Shown here in pieces: positions 54,734 through 64,000 of a DNA stretch of 64,000 nucleotides. The notes under the pieces were generated by a model, which saw nothing but the letters and a program-made list of their open reading frames with translations, did no database searches and had not been told where the DNA came from. A program made the translations under genes and the position numbers. Every line of letters starts with the position of its first letter. Positions within the stretch are counted from its first letter, which is position 1. Source of the stretch: Ipomoea triloba. Taxonomy: Eukaryota; Streptophyta; Magnoliopsida; Solanales; Convolvulaceae. The DNA is taken from contig NC_044922.1 of the NCBI RefSeq assembly GCF_003576645.1, positions 20,001,046 to 20,065,045 on the forward strand, read 5' to 3'.

Positions 54734-55989
54734 ACTTGGGAATTGAAGATCGCATTGACAATAATGGCCCAACCTTTTTATTTATTAATTATGATGAAAG
54801 CTTGATCTTTTTATTTCATGAATGATAGACTAGATTGTTTAATGAAATTATGATGTTTAAATCATTTAAGAATTTTATAAACTCATTTCGCCCTGTTCCC
54901 ACCCCACCCCATATGTCAAAGCCAAATCCACACACTCACCAAAAACGAATACACCTCAATAGAATGTTCACTGCATTCAAAAAACAATTAGATTAACACA
55001 ATCACTAAAGCACGACAACCATTAACTATTTCTCATTAACAAATACTTTCAAAGACATCAATTATAATCAAACATGATCCAAGTGTACAATCAAAGGATG
55101 CCAATAAATCAAAGGCATATATCAACTCAAGTTGAACAATATTCATCCATACACTAGTATATTCACTCACATGCCACACAAACAATGACTTTTTGGAATC
55201 CCCTTCAAATCGATCACTTCAATTCAACTATCATCCACAAATTCTCATCGTGCAATTGACAACACATCATAAAATTCTATTCCAAAGCCATTAACAATTC
55301 AAGATAAAAAAAAAGAATAAAAAAAATAAAAAACACACACACAGAGAAAAGATGCTAACATTAGCAACCAACGGACAGCTATGCTAGAAAACGTCATACG
55401 CAAGCTAGGAAATGGACACACAAAGTGTTTGTTGAATTGTCTCATCTAACCAAGTTGCCATGAGAATGGGACTTATGGTTATTTGATAGTCCTATTGATC
55501 ACTACAGTGACATTGACACTATATCATCATTTCCCCAAGTTTGTCATCTAGAATTACATAACTTATAAAACACTAGACACATAAGGGATTCTATGCAAGA
55601 ATGTTTGGTTCAAATATCTCTTTTATCTATTGTCATTTAATTCACTTATTTCCTTTCAAATTTTTTTTTTTCACTTGTTATCATTATAGGTTATCTAAAC
55701 ATACAATACTCAAATATCTATTGGGTAGCTTTCAAACACTGTACGAACCCGTGCTTAACCCCTCACTATTTAAATAATACCGTTAAAGTCACTCCTTGAG
55801 AACAATACTCTTAATTTTCATTATCACCACTAAAATCAACTTTCAGTGGGTGCGAGGTAGATAAATTACACATTAATCCTTGAACCACTATAAAATCTCT
55901 CCCTCCCTCTACATTACGCCTTTACTTATATATTTTATTGTATTTTTCATGTCTACCAAAGCATAATACGAGTGTTATCAATTTCATTG
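54734..55989. repeat. Unit D beside MBD-like copy 3
   Basis: Aligns with 11887-13173 at high similarity with small indels, including a CA-rich run near 55335 and CCACTATAAAATCTCTCCCT. No coding signal. Confidence 0.82.
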
Positions 55990-56432
55990 AAACTAAAACG
56001 AGTTTAAGATTTTCATTGATTGTGTACCAGCTCTAACTTTCAAGACTGATTAGTTAAGATTTCAAGCTAATGCACACTAAGTATATATTGAGAAATTAAT
56101 TTACGAAGTCTTACACACAATTATTTTTGAAAATTTTACAAAAATCAATTCACCCCTCCCCCACCCCTATAATGTTTTGAATATTTGGAATCGTCAAACT
56201 TATTAAATAACAAACAATCAAAGGATGTCAATCAATCAAAGGCATCTATCAACTCAAGATGAACAATATTTGTCCATGCACTAGTATATTCACTCACATG
56301 CCACACAAACAATGACTTTTTTGAATCCCCTTCAAATCACTTCAATTCAACTATCATCCACAAATTCTCATCGTGCAATTGAAAACACATCATAAAATTC
56401 TATTCGAAAGCCATCAACAACTGAATATAAAA

Positions 56433-56465
<33 letters not shown>

Positions 56466-57735
56466 CACAGAAAAGATGCTAACATAAGCAACCAACGGAC
56501 AGCTTAGCTAGAAAACGTCATACGCAAGTTAAATCATGCCAATGTCCAACAGTCAATATCCAATGAGTTACAATTCAAGTTTGAAATATCTTATTTTTCA
56601 ATGAATATTCAAACTGAAGTATAAGTAAAGATGAAGAACTACAGGAAAGGTTATCGAACAAGTTGGATATATTAATACAACAACAAGCAACCTTCGAGCG
56701 TAAAAGACACAATCAATGCTTTAATGCTATATCAAGATTTTGAGTCACCAAGTTGAAAAACATCACAACCCTTAGTTGTATGTATTTCAAAGTGAACAAT
56801 TTTGTACTCAAGTAACAAGTGGGGCGACATTTATGAAAAAGAAATAGATTGTGGTTGGCTTATTGGTCAAAGCGCAAACTAGTTTAGTTTGTAATTTGTG
56901 GGAGACAAAGTTACTTAGTGAAAAATTTTCAACTAAAATGAAAAAGAGTGGGTGATATGTCATGAAATAGCTTATATATGTGCTTCATATATGCTTGTGT
57001 TTTGCTCAAATGCTAGGAAAATGAAGGTGGAACAATGCTTAATTTGGTGTATTAAGCCGTAAAAGGGATGTTAATCTTGGGACGGAGAAAAATGGTGGCC
57101 GGAAGCACAAAGAGTCAATATCGCCCCACTAAGACTTGAACCCACCCTTTCCATATGGGGGTGCAACTGGATGCCACTAAACTACAAGGTCTTGGCATCA
57201 CTAGAGTGACATAGACACTTATATCATTTCCCCAAGTTTATCATCTAGAATTACATAACTTATAAAACACTAGACACACAAGGGAAACACTAGACACACA
57301 AGGGACTCTATGCAAGAATGTGTTGTTCAAATCTCTCTTTTATCTATTGTAATTGAATTCACATACTTGATTCCTTTAAAAAAAATTCACCTGTTATCAT
57401 TATAGGTTATATGAACATACAATACTCAAATATCTATTAGGTAGCTTTCAAACACTGTACGAACACATGCTTAACCCTTCACTATTTAAATAATACCCTT
57501 AAAGCCACTCCTTGAGAACGATACTCTTAATTTTCATATCACCACTAAAATCAACTTTCAGTGGGCGCGAGGTAGAGAAATTACACATTAATCCTTGAAC
57601 CACTATAAAATCTCTCCCTCTATCTACTTTACGTCTTTACTTATATATTTTATTGTATTTTCCATGTCTACCAAAGCATAATACGAGTGTTATCAATTTC
57701 AATGAAAATAAAACGAGTTTAAGATTTTCATTGAT
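55990..57735. repeat. Unit X, single-pass copy, with SINE
   Basis: Parallels 13174-16300 but passes through the unit once. A SINE lies at 57078-57198 on the minus strand. Contains a tandem AACACTAGACACACAAGGG pair (about 57270-57305) and a poly-A/CA run at 56434-56468. No gene seen. Confidence 0.82.
57078..57198 (-). mobile_element. tRNA-derived SINE
   Basis: Orthologous in position to 14153-14274, with minus-strand boxes TAGTTTAGTGGCATCCAG and GGGTTCAAGTCTTAG. Substitutions relative to the 14 kb copy show that it was duplicated with the block, not inserted anew. Confidence 0.72.
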
Positions 57736-58045
57736 TATTTACAAGCTCTAACTTTCAAGATTGATTAGTTAATTATGCGTTAATATAATGCACACTAAGT
57801 ATATATTGAGAAATTAATTTACCAAGTCTTACACAATGATTATTTTTTAGAATTTTACAAAAATTAATTCACCCCACCGCCACCGCCACCCCTCTAATGT
57901 TTGGAATATTTGGAACCGTCAATCTTATTAAATAAAAAATTTTTAAAATCTTCTTCTTCAGGAGTGAATGGGAAAGCTCTATTATTTGCTTTCTTTCTTT
58001 CTTTTTAATACTTAATCTCCCAAACTAAGACAGCTATCAAACTAT

Positions 58046-58046
58046 N
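58046..58046. other. Single-N contig junction
   Basis: After the N the sequence returns to the poly-A/CA run at 56436. The true continuation of 58045 (CTATCAAACTAT then ATGACCAGC) is found after 59660. Confidence 0.87.
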
Positions 58047-58078
<32 letters not shown>

Positions 58079-59636
58079 CAGAAAAGATGCTAACATAAGC
58101 AACCAACGGACAGCTTAGCTAGAAAACGTCATACGCAAGTTAAATCATGCCAATGTCCAACAGTCAATATCCAATGAGTTACAATTCAAGTTTGAAATAT
58201 CTTATTTTTCAATGAATATTCAAACTGAAGTATAAGTAAAGATGAAGAACTACAGGAAAGGTTATCGAACAAGTTGGATATATTAATACAACAACAAGCA
58301 ACCTTCGAGCGTAAAAGACACAATCAATGCTTTAATGCTATATCAAGATTTTGAGTCACCAAGTTGAAAAACATCACAACCCTTAGTTGTATGTATTTCA
58401 AAGTGAACAATTTTGTACTCAAGTAACAAGTGGGGCGACATTTATGAAAAAGAAATAGATTGTGGTTGGCTTATTGGTCAAAGCGCAAACTAGTTTAGTT
58501 TGTAATTTGTGGGAGACAAAGTTACTTAGTGAAAAATTTTCAACTAAAATGAAAAAGAGTGGGTGATATGTCATGAAATAGCTTATATATGTGCTTCATA
58601 TATGCTTGTGTTTTGCTCAAATGCTAGGAAAATGAAGGTGGAACAATGCTTAATTTGGTGTATTAAGCCGTAAAAGGGATGTTAATCTTGGGACGGAGAA
58701 AAATGGTGGCCGGAAGCACAAAGAGTCAATATCGCCCCACTAAGACTTGAACCCACCCTTTCCATATGGGGGTGCAACTGGATGCCACTAAACTACAAGG
58801 TCTTGGCATCACTAGAGTGACATAGACACTTATATCATTTCCCCAAGTTTATCATCTAGAATTACATAACTTATAAAACACTAGACACACAAGGGAAACA
58901 CTAGACACACAAGGGACTCTATGCAAGAATGTGTTGTTCAAATCTCTCTTTTATCTATTGTAATTGAATTCACATACTTGATTCCTTTAAAAAAAATTCA
59001 CCTGTTATCATTATAGGTTATATGAACATACAATACTCAAATATCTATTAGGTAGCTTTCAAACACTGTACGAACACATGCTTAACCCTTCACTATTTAA
59101 ATAATACCCTTAAAGCCACTCCTTGAGAACGATACTCTTAATTTTCATATCACCACTAAAATCAACTTTCAGTGGGCGCGAGGTAGAGAAATTACACATT
59201 AATCCTTGAACCACTATAAAATCTCTCCCTCTATCTACTTTACGTCTTTACTTATATATTTTATTGTATTTTCCATGTCTACCAAAGCATAATACGAGTG
59301 TTATCAATTTCAATGAAAATAAAACGAGTTTAAGATTTTCATTGATTATTTACAAGCTCTAACTTTCAAGATTGATTAGTTAATTATGCGTTAATATAAT
59401 GCACACTAAGTATATATTGAGAAATTAATTTACCAAGTCTTACACAATGATTATTTTTTAGAATTTTACAAAAATTAATTCACCCCACCGCCACCGCCAC
59501 CCCTCTAATGTTTGGAATATTTGGAACCGTCAATCTTATTAAATAAAAAATTTTTAAAATCTTCTTCTTCAGGAGTGAATGGGAAAGCTCTATTATTTGC
59601 TTTCTTTCTTTCTTTTTAATACTTAATCTCCCAAAC
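58047..59636. repeat. Redundant copy of 56436-58025
   Basis: Matches at an offset of 1611 in the lines compared, including the SINE (58689-58809, minus). Bounded by single Ns on both sides; very likely a duplicate contig. Confidence 0.87.
58689..58809 (-). mobile_element. tRNA-derived SINE (redundant copy)
   Basis: Same as 57078-57198; part of the redundant contig. Confidence 0.7.
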
Positions 59637-59637
59637 N
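59637..59637. other. Single-N contig junction
   Basis: TTTTAATACTTAATCTCCC followed by AAAC lies immediately on both sides of the N: an unmerged overlap of about 23 bases. Confidence 0.9.
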
Positions 59638-60048
59638 TTTTAATACTTAATCTCCCAAACTAAGACAGCTATCAAACTATATGACCAGCAAAATTTCATA
59701 CCCTAAGTTAGTTTTGAAGAAAAGTACACCAATATAAATACTACATTAACACAAACTTATATAGATCAATCACCTTTTTTATTTTAATTTATTCATGAAA
59801 AAATATACGATATTAGATTTCATTTCGAAGTAGTACATAAATTAGAAATGCTAATTAGTTTGGAATGATCAAATTATGTGTATTTTTTGTTAATTAGGGA
59901 TTGATTAAACAAATTTTATTTTAAAATCCATACCTAAATTAAATACTCAACATTAATAATATTATTAGAATCTTTTTAAATATTTTTGAAGATTTAAATT
60001 CAATACTTTTAATGAATATACGCATACTACCTGTTTTAGTAATGACTT
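59638..60048. repeat. Redundant copy of 60050-60460 (unit Y)
   Basis: 411 bases that are read again, unchanged in the lines compared, right after the N at 60049. Confidence 0.88.
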
Positions 60049-60049
60049 N
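60049..60049. other. Single-N contig junction
   Basis: Sequence after the N restarts at TTTTAATACTTAATCTCCC, the same start as at 59638. Confidence 0.9.
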
Positions 60050-60668
60050 TTTTAATACTTAATCTCCCAAACTAAGACAGCTATCAAACTATATGACCAG
60101 CAAAATTTCATACCCTAAGTTAGTTTTGAAGAAAAGTACACCAATATAAATACTACATTAACACAAACTTATATAGATCAATCACCTTTTTTATTTTAAT
60201 TTATTCATGAAAAAATATACGATATTAGATTTCATTTCGAAGTAGTACATAAATTAGAAATGCTAATTAGTTTGGAATGATCAAATTATGTGTATTTTTT
60301 GTTAATTAGGGATTGATTAAACAAATTTTATTTTAAAATCCATACCTAAATTAAATACTCAACATTAATAATATTATTAGAATCTTTTTAAATATTTTTG
60401 AAGATTTAAATTCAATACTTTTAATGAATATACGCATACTACCTGTTTTAGTAATGACTTTTTCACTCCATATTTAAATATCCTAAATTTAGAAATTTTG
60501 ATACAATTAATAATTTTAATTATGTTACTTAAAGCACTAACAGGGCTATTGGTCGGAGTTACATTCCCACTTAATTCTCACATAATTCCATAAAAATGAA
60601 ATAAGATTTAATATGAAATTTAAAAACATAAAACAAAATTTAAAATTAGAATATTACGGAACTATTAT
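60050..60668. repeat. Unit Y beside the hAT MITE
   Basis: Parallels 16710-17320 and is interrupted at ACTATTAT by the MITE; resumes at 61477. No gene seen. Confidence 0.82.
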
Positions 60669-61468
60669 CAATGTTGAAAAAGACGCTAGGCGCCCCCTAG
60701 GCGCCCGGGGGGCGCCTAGCGCCTAGACGCCAGATTTATTTATTTTTTTAATCTTTTTTTTATTAAAAGACACCTCAAATTTCCCAAAGTCCAAGAAGAT
60801 ATAAGTTCCCAGGTTAGTGTACATTGCATCCAATAATCCAATATATTAATTGTGAAAGCATTCCACCGGCGACTTTTAAGGCTTTACATTTCCAAGACAA
60901 ATTATCAATTTCCAAGACCTAAGTGAGTACAGATATACAGTCCATTGCCAACTCCAAAGCTTCAACCGGCGACCTTTAAACTCCATTGCTGACCACGGAC
61001 CACCAGCCTTCAGACCGGCGATCTCCAGGCTCCAATCTCGCCGAGCACAGGCCAACCACCGTGCTAACCTCGCGCCTCCATCCACAGGGCCACCGTGCCA
61101 ACCTCGCGCCTCCATCGCCGGAAGAGAAGCTACGCCATCCAACCTACGACGTCGACATATACATCCTCTAGCGTCAAAATATTCTCCAGAAGAGAAGACT
61201 ACGCTTTCCATTGCCATCAGATTTGAAATCTCATCGCATGCAATACATCTCTCTTTCCGGTGAAAAAAAAAAAAAAAGGGCGGGGGTTGAGACGGGGCGG
61301 CCGGCTAGGTGGCCTAGGCGCCGCCTGGTCCGCCTAGCCAGCCGCCTAGACCTCCTAGGCAGCCGGCTAGGCGGCCAGCCGCGGAGGAGGCCGATTCAGG
61401 CCTTCCTCGCAGCGGCCGCTAGCCGCCTAGCGCCTAATCGGCGCCTAGGCGCGATTTTTGCAACCTTG
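60669..61468. mobile_element. hAT-type MITE, GC-rich (800 bp)
   Basis: Flanked by the 8-bp duplication ACTATTAT (60661-60668 and 61469-61476). The ends CAATGTTGAAAAA and TTTTTGCAACCTTG are inverted repeats of the hAT type. Just inside each end is a GGCGCCTAGGCGC-rich palindromic block; the centre has repeated CACCGGCGAC segments. The open frames at 60876-61486 are GC-driven and have no known domain. The empty site is visible in unit Y at 26793 and 17311. Confidence 0.88.
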
Positions 61469-61476
61469 ACTATTAT

Positions 61477-62031
61477 ACAGCTTTAAACCCAAGGAGGTGC
61501 ATATGTTGCCGACGGTCATATTGTGGACGAGGGTCCACCGTACAAGGTTAGTGGACACTGGTCAAAAATGACGTCTCTTAGTTTATTTACACACACTTCA
61601 CATATTATAAACTTAAAAAATATTAGAATTATTTCACATGATATATTTATAGTTAACTAATTATGAACTTAGTGCAATGGTTAATATTGGTCAAAAGAAA
61701 AAAGAACAGAAACAGGGACCCTAATTTAAACAAAACAACCTGGTTCATAATATAATTTGATATTTATTGCCTTACATTTAATAAAAATTCGTATACCATT
61801 AAATGAAAAGAAATTAGGGCCCCTAAATTTATTAATGTTTAAGAAGAAAATTTTACTTTTTTCTATATTTAAATTTCTGAAACAGGAATACTCTAATGTG
61901 TCATGAATTTAAAATAACCCTATTTGGAAATTAAAATAGCTATTTTATTTTACCATAATAGATTGTCAACACATCATTAGAATATAAATTCGTATCATTT
62001 TTCACAGATGATAGGGAGGGGCTATATATAT
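61477..62031. repeat. Unit Y continuation
   Basis: Parallels 17331-17630 and 18880-19427, with CATATGTTGCCGACGGTCAT and TTAGGGCCCC. No gene seen. Confidence 0.82.
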
Positions 62032-62224
62032 CTAACTCTTCTTGTTGCAACATCTGCCAAGTCTCTTGCTAGAAGCTAGATTTCTCAATTTGTTTCCCTG
62101 TTTCTCCAAAATTGTGGCACCGCAATCTTTAGTTTGGTCCAAGTTAGTCAGGTAATCGAAATATTGGTTCCCTTCTCTCAACCTATGTGAGATGTCCCCG
62201 TATGTAGAAAAAATCATCATGTTG
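62032..62224 (-). pseudogene. LINE RNase H C-terminal fragment
   Basis: REGNQYFDYLTNLDQ on the minus strand, nearly the same as 19428-19616 with a few substitutions, and likewise cut off by the foldback element at 62225. Confidence 0.75.
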
Positions 62225-62484
62225 ACCCATCAATTGTTTTCTAACTGTCAATATAATTGCTAGTTTTCAATTTCAACTAATTTGATCCTTGAATTGTTTA
62301 AAATTTCGTCAATTAAACCCTTCAATGATTAAATTGATGAAATTTTTTAAAAATGGGGAAATCCTGAGTTTGGTCCCTTGGAAGGGTTTAATTGAAATTT
62401 TAAACAATTCGAGGATCAATTAGTTGAAATTGAAAACTAGAGACTACATTGACATTTGAAAAATAATTGAGGGACAAAAATGAT
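62225..62484. mobile_element. Foldback element, second copy
   Basis: Same inverted-repeat structure and same insertion point in the LINE fragment as 19617-19876, hence inherited by duplication. Confidence 0.75.
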
Positions 62485-63096
62485 AAATTTTCCTTTATTT
62501 TATAGTAAATTTGATGGAAGAGAAGTGCATGTTCCCTTTCATCCTCAGATTTCATATAGAAACACTTCCCATGCGTGGCTTATTGTTAAAATAATAATAA
62601 TAAAAAAGGATTTTTATCATGTGTTATTCTATTTGTTTATTTATATTTTTTCAAAGTAAATAATAATTTTAAAATTCAATTATAAGATTTTATTGTGGCA
62701 GGCTGAGGAAATGGTATATTTTATTTTCTTTTTAAATTTAGCTTTCAATGTACCAATAAGTTTATTATTTGCATGATGTACGTAGTTCTTTTATCAAGAA
62801 GGTGTGAGAAAGACTTATAGGTCAGTTCCAGAAGTAACAAGATACATCCTACAAGGATATGCTCCAGTTCCAGAAGTAACAAAATACATCCTACAAGGAT
62901 ATGCTCCACGTAAATCATCAATCTTTTCAATGAAGCTTCAACCTCCAAAAATGAAAAGAAAGCAAAGGAAGAGGGAATAGCAAAGGAGGAGTATCCTTCA
63001 ATGAATAATATTGGTGGCGAGCAGAGGGATACGGTTGATGAGGTGGAACATTTCCTAGCTCAATCATACAATAACCTTCCTCGCTATGTTGGTTAA
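62485..63096 (+). pseudogene. MBD-like pseudogene, copy 4 (truncated)
   Basis: The possible 5' exon (TTTGATGGAAGAGAAGTGCA at about 62510) and the first 15 bases of exon a (62702 onward) are present. The sequence then jumps from AAATGGTA to the intron before exon d, deleting most of a and all of b and c. Exon d (from about 62803) has an in-frame 42-bp tandem duplication of the VPEVTxYILQGYAP segment. It runs without a donor into the terminal exon, which lacks the central part seen in copy 2 and ends RYVG. Not functional. Confidence 0.7.
62820..62910. repeat. 42-bp tandem duplication in exon d of copy 4
   Basis: AGTTCCAGAAGTAACAAGAT and AGTTCCAGAAGTAACAAAAT start two successive 42-base units; one substitution separates them. 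Confidence 0.9.
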
Positions 63097-63237
63097 AGTA
63101 GGGAAGATCACATTGATAATAATAGCCAACCTTTTTATTTATTAATTTATGAAAACTTGACGTTTTATTTCATGAATGATAGACATGATTGTTTAATGAA
63201 ATTATGATGTTTAAATTATTTTAAGAATTTTATAATC

Positions 63238-63590
63238 ACATCATGAACCGATGTGATTAAATGTTTATGCTCGCCTATTTATCACCAATTGGTTTTAAGT
63301 AGTAATAGAAACCAGAAACTAGATAGCTAAAGAACTCTGTGGTTAAGCATGCTTGATTTACAGCAGTCACAGGATGGGATACCCATTGCGAAACAGGATG
63401 GGATACCCATTGCGAAGTAAGCATAGTGTAGCATTAAGATATATCAATTAGTATCAAAGCCGAGGTCATGGGTTTGAATCGATAGCGAGGCGAGAACTGA
63501 GTCCAGTCCCGGATGGGATGTGGCTTAGGTCGGGTCAAGTCCAGTCCTAGGAAGGATGATGGGCGGGAAGGCTAAGGAACGAGTATATAA
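63238..63590 (+). mobile_element. Cassandra-like TRIM element, second copy
   Basis: Has the 5S-like boxes AGAACTCTGTGGTTAAGCAT and AGGATGGGATACCC. The box C region is tandemly duplicated as ACAGGATGGGATACCCATTG (two passes, about 63370-63415). It is followed by TTAGTATCAAAGC and GGTCATGGGTTTGAATC. The beginning of the LTR seen at 21567 is missing. Lies at the position equivalent to the first copy. Confidence 0.78.
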
Positions 63591-63840
63591 GTATGACATT
63601 TGTTCATATAAGTGCTACACTTGCATCTTGATCCGACCCCACCCGACACGTCTCATGGTGAGACGGTCTCACACAAGTTTTTGTCTTTTACAAAAATAAT
63701 TTCACCTTACCCCCACCCCTCTAATGAATATTTCGAACCATCAATCTTATTAAATAAAAAAAATTTAAAATCTTTTTCTTCAAGAGTGAATGGAAAAACT
63801 CTATTATTTTCTTTCTTTCTTTCTTTCATTATTTTTAATA
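63591..63840. repeat. Non-coding flank
   Basis: Includes a short inverted motif TGGTGAGACGGTCTCACA, then the CTTACCCCCACCCCTCTAAT block equal to 25560-25700. The counterpart of 22080-25540 (with its solo LTR) is missing here. No gene seen. Confidence 0.6.
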
Positions 63841-64000
63841 GAAAAATTTTCACTTTTGGTCACTGGATTATTATACATGTATCAAATTTGGTCCTTGACT
63901 ATTAATATTTTCAAATTTGGTGCATGACTATGTAATTCGTATCACATTTGGTCCTTAATTATTAATATTTTCAAATTAGGTGCATGACTATGTAATTTGT
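63841..64000. mobile_element. Foldback element, left arm, cut by the window end
   Basis: Same start as 25701: CACTTTTGGTCACTGGATTA and TTTTCAAATTAGGTGCATGA repeats. The right arm would lie beyond the window. Confidence 0.7.

Noticed and set aside
60876..61486. Open frames of 61-113 codons
   Set aside because: GC-rich interior of a MITE without a transposase motif; frames on both strands are explained by composition.

Overview
This is a repeat-dense, AT-rich stretch of nuclear DNA from a flowering plant, most likely a eudicot. The plant origin is inferred from Ty1/copia and Ty3/gypsy-type LTR elements with initiator-tRNA-Met primer sites, a Cassandra-like 5S-bearing element, tRNA-derived SINEs, L1-type LINE remnants, hAT and Harbinger-like MITEs, an F-box pseudogene, and split genes with GT..AG introns. 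I cannot name the species. No gene in the window looks intact. The only long open frames belong to a copia retrotransposon, and its pol is itself broken.

Layout: 1-2841 is a redundant pair of LINE-bearing units. 3643-11886 is a methyl-CpG-binding-domain (MBD)-like pseudogene (copy 1) split by a complete copia element (3933-11403, TSD TATAC). 11887-19427 is non-coding repeat with several duplicated blocks joined by single Ns. 19428-22640 holds a LINE RNase H remnant, a foldback element, MBD-like copy 2 and a Cassandra-like element. 22648-25314 is a solo gypsy-type LTR (TSD AAATC). 25700-29094 holds a foldback element, a LINE RNase H remnant, an F-box pseudogene and a piece of a phage/mitochondrial-plasmid-type RNA polymerase. 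That last piece is split by a gypsy-type element without visible gag-pol (29100-36493, TSD GTCTG). 36500-50585 holds more LINE pieces, a Harbinger-like MITE, a second solo LTR, foldbacks and a SINE. 50824-53292 is a third LTR of the large gypsy family, bordered by a gap. 53480-64000 repeats the order of block 1: MBD-like copy 3, the same non-coding units, an hAT MITE, a LINE remnant, the same foldback, MBD-like copy 4 and a second Cassandra-like element.

Two layers of duplication are overlaid. One appears biological: a large segmental duplication (about 2.8-25.7 kb versus 50.2-64 kb) carrying four decayed MBD-like copies and distinguished by later transposon insertions with clean target-site duplications. 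The other looks technical: nine single-N junctions, each beside 0.3-1.6 kb of sequence that reads the same elsewhere nearby, as expected when overlapping contigs were placed end to end. Many short (30-50 bp) tandem duplications are also present, some in only one of otherwise matching copies. The MBD-like family, the copy-specific minisatellites inside one LTR family, and the RNA polymerase fragment are the items most worth checking. I found no convincing new biological system.
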